Source of the DNA: an uncultured Lachnospiraceae bacterium
Lineage (GTDB): Bacteria > Bacillota > Clostridia > Lachnospirales > Lachnospiraceae
Assembly: GCA_910588535.1 (NCBI GenBank)
Contig: CAJUOO010000045.1
Coordinates: forward strand, 1 to 28,231
Reading direction: 5' to 3'
Length of the DNA: 28,231 nt
Shown piece by piece: positions 23,344-28,231 of the stretch (its first letter is position 1; every line of letters starts with the position of its first letter). The notes beneath the pieces were generated by a model. It ran no database searches. It saw only the letters and a program-made list of their open reading frames with translations, and was not told the DNA's origin. A program made the translations under genes and the position numbers.

Positions 23344-24333
23344 ATGACAACATTTAACAATGTGGTGGGACATGAAAAAATTATAGAGCATTTCCAAAAT
23401 GCAGTGCGCTTAGATAAGATTTCTCATGCATACATTCTAAGTGGAGAGGATGGTGCTGGCAAAAGCTTACTGGCGCATCTGTTCTCCATGACGCTTCAAT
23501 GCGAAAAAAAAGGAATCTCCCCATGCGGGGAATGTACCCTCTGCCGGCAAGCAGAAAGCCATAACCAGCCAGATATTATATGGGTCACACACGAAAAGCC
23601 GGGAAGCATTGGCGTGGAAGATATACGAGCGCAAGTGGTGGGGGATATGCAAATGAAGCCCTACCACAGTCCTTATAAAATATATATTATAGATGAGGCA
23701 GAAAAACTGACAGTTCAGGCACAGAACACACTTTTAAAAACTATAGAGGAACCGCCGGAATATGGCATAGTGATCTTTTTGACCACCAACGCTGACGGCT
23801 TCCTGCCCACAATTCTCTCCCGCTGTGTTGTGCTACAGCTAAAGCCTGCCACCAATGAGGCAGTGGCACGGTATCTTGTGGAAACAGTTCAGATACCTGA
23901 TTACAAGGCAAGGCTCTGCGCCGCATTTGCACAGGGAAATGTAGGAAAGGCTGTCCGGTATGCCTCCAAGGAAAGCTTTGATGAGATGAGGCAGCATGTA
24001 TTTCAACTTCTCAAGAATATTTCAGACATGCAGGAATCCAGAATCTATGAAACCGTGGGAGAGCTTACTGCCTACAAGGAAAATATCAATGATTATCTGG
24101 ATCTGATGCTGCTTTGGTTTCGGGATGTGCTGATATTCAAAGTGACAAAGGACGCGAACAGCATGGTACTCCGGGAAGAGCTTGCTGGCATATCCGGTCG
24201 TGCAGCGCGAAGCTCTTATGAGGGGCTGGAAGAAATTATTGTGGCGATAGACAGAGCAAGGACAAGACTTCGGGCAAACGTAAGTTTTGAGCTTGTCATG
24301 GAGCTTTTGCTGTTTACGATAAAGGAGAATTAA
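23344..24333 (+). CDS. holB: DNA polymerase III delta' subunit
   Basis: 329 residues. The clamp-loader AAA+ fold is plain: P-loop GEDGAGKS (34-41), a zinc module with C53, C61, C64 and C67, DEAEKL, and the SRC motif in ILSRCVVLQL. It loads the sliding clamp on DNA with HolA and the DnaX subunits. Residues 205 onward are the helical collar. It ends one base before ricT, so the two are translationally linked. Confidence 0.95.
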   Translation: MTTFNNVVGHEKIIEHFQNAVRLDKISHAYILSGEDGAGKSLLAHLFSMTLQCEKKGISPCGECTLCRQAESHNQPDIIWVTHEKPGSIGVEDIRAQVVGDMQMKPYHSPYKIYIIDEAEKLTVQAQNTLLKTIEEPPEYGIVIFLTTNADGFLPTILSRCVVLQLKPATNEAVARYLVETVQIPDYKARLCAAFAQGNVGKAVRYASKESFDEMRQHVFQLLKNISDMQESRIYETVGELTAYKENINDYLDLMLLWFRDVLIFKVTKDANSMVLREELAGISGRAARSSYEGLEEIIVAIDRARTRLRANVSFELVMELLLFTIKEN

Positions 24334-24334
24334 A

Positions 24335-25243
24335 ATGGTTAAAGTTATAGGAGTGAGATTCCGCGCGGCGGGAAAAATCTATTTTTTTGATCCGCTGGAG
24401 CTAGAGATAGATACGGGGAGCCACGTTATTGTGGAGACCGCGCGAGGCATTGAATATGGGACTGTGGTTCTCGGCCCACGCGAGGTGGAAGAATCAAAGG
24501 TAGTTCAGCCACTAAAGGCTGTGATCCGCATTGCCACGCCGGAAGACGACGAGGTGGAGAGCAAAAATAAGGAAAAAGAAAAGAACGCTTTTGACATCTG
24601 TCTGGAAAAAATAAAGAAGCATCAGCTTGAGATGAAGCTGATCGATGCAGAATACACCTTTGACAACAATAAGGTACTCTTTTATTTTACGGCTGATGGG
24701 CGAATTGATTTCCGCGAGCTTGTTAAAGATTTGGCGTCAGTATTTAAGACTCGCATAGAGCTTCGTCAGATTGGCGTGAGGGATGAGACAAAGATTCTGG
24801 GAGGAATTGGCATATGCGGCAGAACATTATGCTGCCACAGCTACCTGCCAGAATTTATTCCTGTATCCATCAAGATGGCAAAGGAACAAAATCTATCATT
24901 AAATCCAACAAAAATATCTGGTGTGTGTGGCAGACTGATGTGCTGCTTGAAAAACGAAGAAGAAACCTATGAATTTTTAAACAGCAGACTTCCCAATGTC
25001 GGAGATTTTGTGACGACAGATGATAATCTAAAGGGGGAGGTCCAAAGTGTCAGTGTACTGCGCCAGCTTGTGAAGGTAATTGTCACCGTAAACGATGAAA
25101 AAGAAGTGCGCGAGTATCATGTGGATCAGCTCAAATTCAAGCCAAAGCGCAAGAAAGAAAAGATGAATATCGCAGATGCAGAGCTTAAGGCTTTAGAACT
25201 CTTAGAGCGCAAGGAAGGAAATTCAAAGCTCAATGACAATTAA
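24335..25243 (+). CDS. ricT: RicT/YaaT-type PSP1-domain protein
   Basis: 302 residues; AAAGGAG upstream. The PSP1 C-terminal domain carries two cysteine clusters, GICGRTLCCHSYLPEF (C161, C166, C167) and GVCGRLMCCLKNEEE (C198, C203, C204). In B. subtilis RicT joins YlbF and YmcA in a complex that carries Fe-S clusters and promotes RNase Y-dependent mRNA maturation and entry to sporulation or biofilm growth. The partner genes are not in this window. All six cysteines are kept, so cluster binding is likely. The C-terminal 30 residues are basic. Confidence 0.92.
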   Translation: MVKVIGVRFRAAGKIYFFDPLELEIDTGSHVIVETARGIEYGTVVLGPREVEESKVVQPLKAVIRIATPEDDEVESKNKEKEKNAFDICLEKIKKHQLEMKLIDAEYTFDNNKVLFYFTADGRIDFRELVKDLASVFKTRIELRQIGVRDETKILGGIGICGRTLCCHSYLPEFIPVSIKMAKEQNLSLNPTKISGVCGRLMCCLKNEEETYEFLNSRLPNVGDFVTTDDNLKGEVQSVSVLRQLVKVIVTVNDEKEVREYHVDQLKFKPKRKKEKMNIADAELKALELLERKEGNSKLNDN

Positions 25244-25970
25244 GCTTAAAGAAAAGGAGCGGATCGATGAGCTCCACAGAAATGGATACCAGATTATACA
25301 GAATACAGATGGTTTTTGTTTTGGCATGGATGCTGTGCTTTTGTCCGGCTATACTGTGGTCAAAAAAGGAGAGTGTGTGCTGGATATGGGCACTGGCACT
25401 GGAATTATTCCCATTCTTCTGGAGGCAAAGACAGAAGGGCAACATTTTACTGGGCTAGAGATCCAGCCTCAAAGTGTAGATATGGCAAAACGCAGCGTGG
25501 CTCTCAATCATCTGGAGGAAAAAATAACAATTGTGGAGGGCGATATTAAAAATGCGTCCTCCCTTTTTGGGAAGTCCATTTTTGATGTGATCACATGCAA
25601 TCCGCCATATATGAATGAAAATCATGGATTAAAAAATCCTCAGCTTCCCAAGGCAATCGCAAGACATGAATTGTTGTGCAGTTTGGAGGACGTCGTTCGT
25701 GAAGCCGCATATATGCTGCGCCCCGGTGGCCGCTTTTATATGGTCCACCGTCCAAGACGCCTGATAGAGATTATCAGCATGCTATCAGCCCACAAACTTG
25801 AAGTAAAACGATTAAAACCAGTATATCCCACAAAGGAAAAAGAAGCAACTATGATTCTGTTGGAGGCAGTAAGAGGCGGCAATCCTCTCTTAAAATTGGA
25901 AAAACCCGTGATCGTCTACAAAGAGCCGGGTGTATATTCTGATGAGATATATGAAATCTATGGATATTAG
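25233..25970 (+). CDS. trmN6: tRNA1(Val) (adenine37-N6)-methyltransferase-like (YabB)
   Basis: 245 residues; its start overlaps the end of ricT by 11 bases. DMGTGTGIIPILL (51-63) is the SAM loop and NPPYM (123-127) the N6-adenine methyltransferase catalytic motif. This is the YabB/TrmN6 family, acting on A37 next to the anticodon; the exact tRNA in Firmicutes is less certain than in E. coli. In B. subtilis a yabA gene lies between ricT and this gene and yazA after it; both are absent here. Confidence 0.9.
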   Translation: MTIKLKEKERIDELHRNGYQIIQNTDGFCFGMDAVLLSGYTVVKKGECVLDMGTGTGIIPILLEAKTEGQHFTGLEIQPQSVDMAKRSVALNHLEEKITIVEGDIKNASSLFGKSIFDVITCNPPYMNENHGLKNPQLPKAIARHELLCSLEDVVREAAYMLRPGGRFYMVHRPRRLIEIISMLSAHKLEVKRLKPVYPTKEKEATMILLEAVRGGNPLLKLEKPVIVYKEPGVYSDEIYEIYGY

Positions 25971-26085
25971 TATATACTGTAAAAATCATTACTCAATATA
26001 ATAAAACAATTCAGGACACCCTAATCAGAAAATATATTCACATAATACTCTGTACACGAAAAACAGATTAGAAATGAGGAATAAA

Positions 26086-26925
26086 ATGTCAGGAAAATTA
26101 TATCTGTGTGCCACTCCAATTGGCAATCTGGAGGATATCACTCTCCGAGTGCTGCGCACGTTGAAGGAGGTAGATCTGATAGCGGCAGAGGATACCAGAC
26201 ATAGTATTAAATTATTAAACCACTATGAGATCAAAACTCCCATGACCAGTTATCATGAACATAATAAGATTGAAAAAGCACATTATCTGGTTGATCAGCT
26301 TCTATCAGGAAAATCAATTGCACTGGTGACGGATGCTGGAACACCTGCCATCTCCGATCCCGGTGAGGAATTGGTGCGCCAATGCTATGCAGCAGGAATA
26401 GAGGTAACATCACTTCCGGGCCCGGCAGCGTGTATTACAGCACTCACACTTTCTGGACTTTCTTCGCGCCGTTTTGCCTTTGAAGCATTTCTTACACCTG
26501 ACAAAAAAGAACGCCAGAGAATACTTAAAGAGCTGAAAGCAGAGACAAGGACAATTATTATATACGAAGCACCTCATCATCTAATAAAAACAATAGAAGA
26601 GCTGAAAGATGTACTGGGAGAGCGCCAAGTTACCCTTTGCAGGGAGTTGACCAAAAAGCATGAGGAGGCATGGCAAACCACCTTCTCGGAGGCACTTGTC
26701 CATTATAAAAATGAAGCTCCGCGCGGAGAGTATGTGCTTGTGATAGAGGGAAGAAGCAAGGAAGATCTTCAGAAAGAGCAACAACAGAATTGGCAGAAAA
26801 TGTCTATTGTGGAACATGTGGCTTATTATGAAGAGCAAGGCTGGGAACATAAGGAAGCGATGAAGCTCGCTGCCAAGGACAGAGGTGTCAGCAAGAGAGA
26901 AATCTATCAAGCTTTATTAAAGTAA
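26086..26925 (+). CDS. rsmI: 16S rRNA (cytidine1402-2'-O)-methyltransferase
   Basis: 279 residues from ATG 26086. An ATG at 26074 in the same frame overlaps the ribosome site GAGGAA, so the later one is preferred. It starts GKLYLCATPIGNLEDITLR, has AEDTRHS and VTDAGTPAISDPG, then LPGPAA, the marks of RsmI in the tetrapyrrole-methylase fold. It methylates the 2'-OH of C1402 in the ribosomal decoding centre. 26-base-scale upstream signals (25997 TATAAT) could be a separate promoter, but the -35 is poor. Confidence 0.95.
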   Translation: MSGKLYLCATPIGNLEDITLRVLRTLKEVDLIAAEDTRHSIKLLNHYEIKTPMTSYHEHNKIEKAHYLVDQLLSGKSIALVTDAGTPAISDPGEELVRQCYAAGIEVTSLPGPAACITALTLSGLSSRRFAFEAFLTPDKKERQRILKELKAETRTIIIYEAPHHLIKTIEELKDVLGERQVTLCRELTKKHEEAWQTTFSEALVHYKNEAPRGEYVLVIEGRSKEDLQKEQQQNWQKMSIVEHVAYYEEQGWEHKEAMKLAAKDRGVSKREIYQALLK

Positions 26926-26927
26926 AC

Positions 26928-26968
26928 GGGAGCTATAGTGCATGAATACTATGCCTCGATCGGCTCCC
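26928..26968. terminator. Hairpin between rsmI and the abrB-like gene
   Basis: GGGAGC (26928-26933) pairs with GCTCCC (26963-26968), with inner ATAGT/ACTAT. The following tails (ATTCTTTG on plus, GTTTACTTT on minus) are only weakly T-rich. Confidence 0.55.
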
Positions 26969-26979
26969 ATTCTTTGTAC

Positions 26980-27258
26980 TTATGGAGCTTCTGTTTTTTC
27001 TGTCAACTGATAACCTGCAAGATACGCAAGCTTAGCAACAGTCTGCCTCGAAACCTTTTTTCCCTCAAATTCAATAAGATCCTCCGTCGAGCCAGTAAAG
27101 ATGTCACTTGCCACATATTTTTTCAATATAATGGTATCCTCATCCACAAAGACCTCCAGAGGGTCTCCCACCTCAATGTGTAAATTACGCCTAAGTTCCA
27201 TAGGTAAGGTAAAACGTCCCAGCTCATCCACCTTTCTGATTACGCCTGTATCTTTCAT
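26980..27258 (-). CDS. AbrB/SpoVT-type transition-state regulator
   Basis: 92 residues; GGAGGAC upstream of ATG 27258. The N-terminal swapped-hairpin DNA-binding domain is clear: STGVVRKVDELGR-type start (KDTGVIRKVDELGR), then FTLPMELRRNL where most members have IVIPIELRR. The C-terminal half (FTGSTEDLIEFEGKKVSRQ) is shared by AbrB-like multimerising proteins. It should repress transition-phase genes and probably its own, given repeats on its promoter. Convergent placement after rsmI matches abrB in Bacillus. Confidence 0.9.
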   Translation of the reverse strand: MKDTGVIRKVDELGRFTLPMELRRNLHIEVGDPLEVFVDEDTIILKKYVASDIFTGSTEDLIEFEGKKVSRQTVAKLAYLAGYQLTEKTEAP

Positions 27259-27297
27259 GTGTAGTCCTCCAATTTAGAGTGTGTCATTCGTCCTATA

Positions 27298-27318
27298 CAT
27301 ATGAATAACATATGAATA
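27298..27318. promoter_or_regulatory. Direct repeat on the abrB-like promoter
   Basis: CATATGAATA occurs at 27298-27307 and 27309-27318, an 11-base period, and covers the -10 box. This fits an autoregulatory operator. Confidence 0.5.
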
Positions 27319-27330
27319 CGAAAATGTCAA
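27302..27330 (-). promoter_or_regulatory. Promoter of the abrB-like gene
   Basis: On the minus strand TTGACA (27330-27325), 17 bases, TATTCA (27307-27302), about 45 bases before the start codon. Confidence 0.7.
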
Positions 27331-27435
27331 TATTATGAAGAACAAAAGACATGGTAATTTGTTAAATTGCATTTATGTGAATATTTGTAACATCTTGTAG
27401 GATAAATTTTCTTTCATTATTTTTGGAAAAGGTCC

Positions 27436-27575
27436 GTATAACCAGTCCGCTGTTTTCCTCCGTCACCCCGCTTCCGCTTAGTGAAAAACGTAACGGATAC
27501 TAAGCTCGAAACTACCTCGCTAAGTACCAACGTTTTTCAATAGGTTCCTTGAGGAAAACAGCGGACTGGCTATAC
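27436..27575. mobile_element. 140-bp element with 25-bp inverted terminal arms
   Basis: Arm 27436-27460 and arm 27551-27575 are inverted copies with 24 of 25 matches (core CAGTCCGCTGTTTTCCTC). Inside, TGAAAAACGT (27482-27491) pairs with ACGTTTTTCA (27530-27539) and ACTAAGC (27499-27505) nearly pairs with GCTAAGT (27519-27525), so the whole can fold as one long hairpin. It has no open frame and no visible target duplication. It resembles a MITE or other palindromic element and ends exactly where the next gene fragment begins. Confidence 0.6.
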
Positions 27576-27995
27576 TGCTATGCTGCTGAGCATCTTATAC
27601 ACGCTGTCATAGACAGAATAGAATGTGATTATTCATTTATTGCAGGAGATTTTAATTGCTCGTCAAATTCAAGTGTTCATCGTTATTTGTTGGGGCAACA
27701 ATCTCTGCATAATGAAGAATCAAATCCATATTGGTATGATTTAGCAGAAAGCTATGGGAATATAAAAGGTATAGAGACAGATGTAACGCTTGATTTTAGA
27801 ACAAATCCTCGTTGGAATGGGAAAAATACAATAGAAATCAATCAAAGATGTGATTGTATTTTCATTAGAAATCCTTATCCGAAAGATTTCTCTTGTTTAG
27901 TCTATTGTAATACTTTTGGGAAGGAAATAGATTTTCATACAAATCTTACAGCAAGTGACCATTGGGGAGTGTTTTGTGATTTGGATTTTATTTAG
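27576..27995 (+). pseudogene. 3' fragment of an endonuclease/exonuclease/phosphatase (EEP) family gene
   Basis: The open frame encodes about 139 residues after the inverted repeat. IAGDFNCSS carries the catalytic D-x-N of the EEP fold (DNase I, AP endonuclease and sphingomyelinase superfamily), RCDCIFIR is a core strand, and ASDHWGVFCDLDF holds the terminal SDH catalytic motif. The N-terminal half, with its N and E metal ligands, is missing, and the frame has no ATG: nine codons of the repeat arm run into it behind only a TTG without ribosome site. No matching N-terminal half is seen in 27340-27435. Substrate unknown. Confidence 0.75.
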
Positions 27996-28231
27996 AAGAT
28001 TTTAGCAGATTGCATTTTGTTGATTAGGAAAACGAAGAGCAATGAATTGATATTTTTTTATGGAATAGAGTCCCAACAAAAAGAATATATTTGATTGTTA
28101 TTTTTCCTGAAAACATTCGCGTAAAGTACACCTTGATGTTCTGCTCGCAAATCAGCAGAAAAATAGTAGCCATAGTGGGAATACATACATATAAGTATTT
28201 TAAGTACAATAATCCATTGGGAATGATAATT
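27996..28231. other. AT-rich tail without recognised gene
   Basis: No open frame with a ribosome site and no family I recognise on either strand. A 61-codon minus-strand frame (28024-28209) has no supporting signal. Confidence 0.5.

Noticed and set aside
27436..27575. Integron attC site
   Set aside because: There is an imperfect inverted repeat but no R-box/L-box GTTRRRY core pair or integron integrase, and the arms are too well matched.
28024..28209. Minus-strand 61-codon open frame at the right end
   Set aside because: No ribosome site, low-complexity composition and no domain.
1..28231. CRISPR array or toxin-antitoxin/defence operon
   Set aside because: No regularly spaced repeats and no recognisable defence proteins on either strand; the AbrB-like gene has no toxin partner.

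Overview
The window reads as chromosomal DNA of an anaerobic Gram-positive Clostridia, most likely a Lachnospiraceae gut commensal. The evidence is strong GGAGG ribosome sites, a complete V/A-type ATPase operon, the low-GC Firmicute order yaaR-holB-ricT-trmN6-rsmI-abrB, choline-binding-type cell-wall repeats and a secreted pectate lyase. Genus is inference only.

Region 1 (1-8550) is accessory and surface-related. On the minus strand of the first 210 bases lie two tRNA-Arg(CCU)-like 5' halves whose tRNA homology stops in the anticodon loop, which looks like a scarred integration locus. Then come a secreted PL1 pectate lyase ending in a LysM domain (543-3263), a cytosolic six-hairpin (GH63/trehalase-like) glycosidase (3417-4679), and two tandem paralogous secreted proteins with WYYF-type cell-wall-binding repeats (4887-6311 and 6794-8236). 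The paralogues share promoter, a direct-repeat operator-like block, terminator position and a conserved structured element behind each terminator. The duplicated unit is therefore about 1.9 kb and covers more than the coding sequence.

Region 2 (8555-11017) has a D-Ala-D-Ala carboxypeptidase converging on a DEDDh exonuclease with a C-terminal zinc-ribbon. A 16-bp-arm hairpin overlaps both stop codons.

Region 3 (11279-19784, minus) is a nine-gene V-type ATPase operon transcribed as G/H-like, C, I, K, F, E, A, B, D. The K subunit has the membrane carboxylate but lacks the usual Na+ ligands nearby, which hints at proton coupling.

Region 4 (19998-22416) carries trmB, a 47-codon basic protein, thioredoxin, and a convergent AI-2E-family membrane protein.

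Region 5 (22584-27258) has tRNA-Lys(CUU) with a consensus promoter, then the conserved replication/translation cluster yaaR, holB, ricT, trmN6, rsmI, and a convergent abrB-type regulator with a repeat operator on its promoter.

Region 6 (27436-28231) holds a 140-bp element with 25-bp inverted arms. It abuts the 3' part of an endonuclease/exonuclease/phosphatase gene that has lost its N-terminus. I see no complete new defence or mobile system. The most unusual signals are the tRNA half-gene scar, the duplicated surface-protein unit with its conserved non-coding parts, and the terminal hairpin element.
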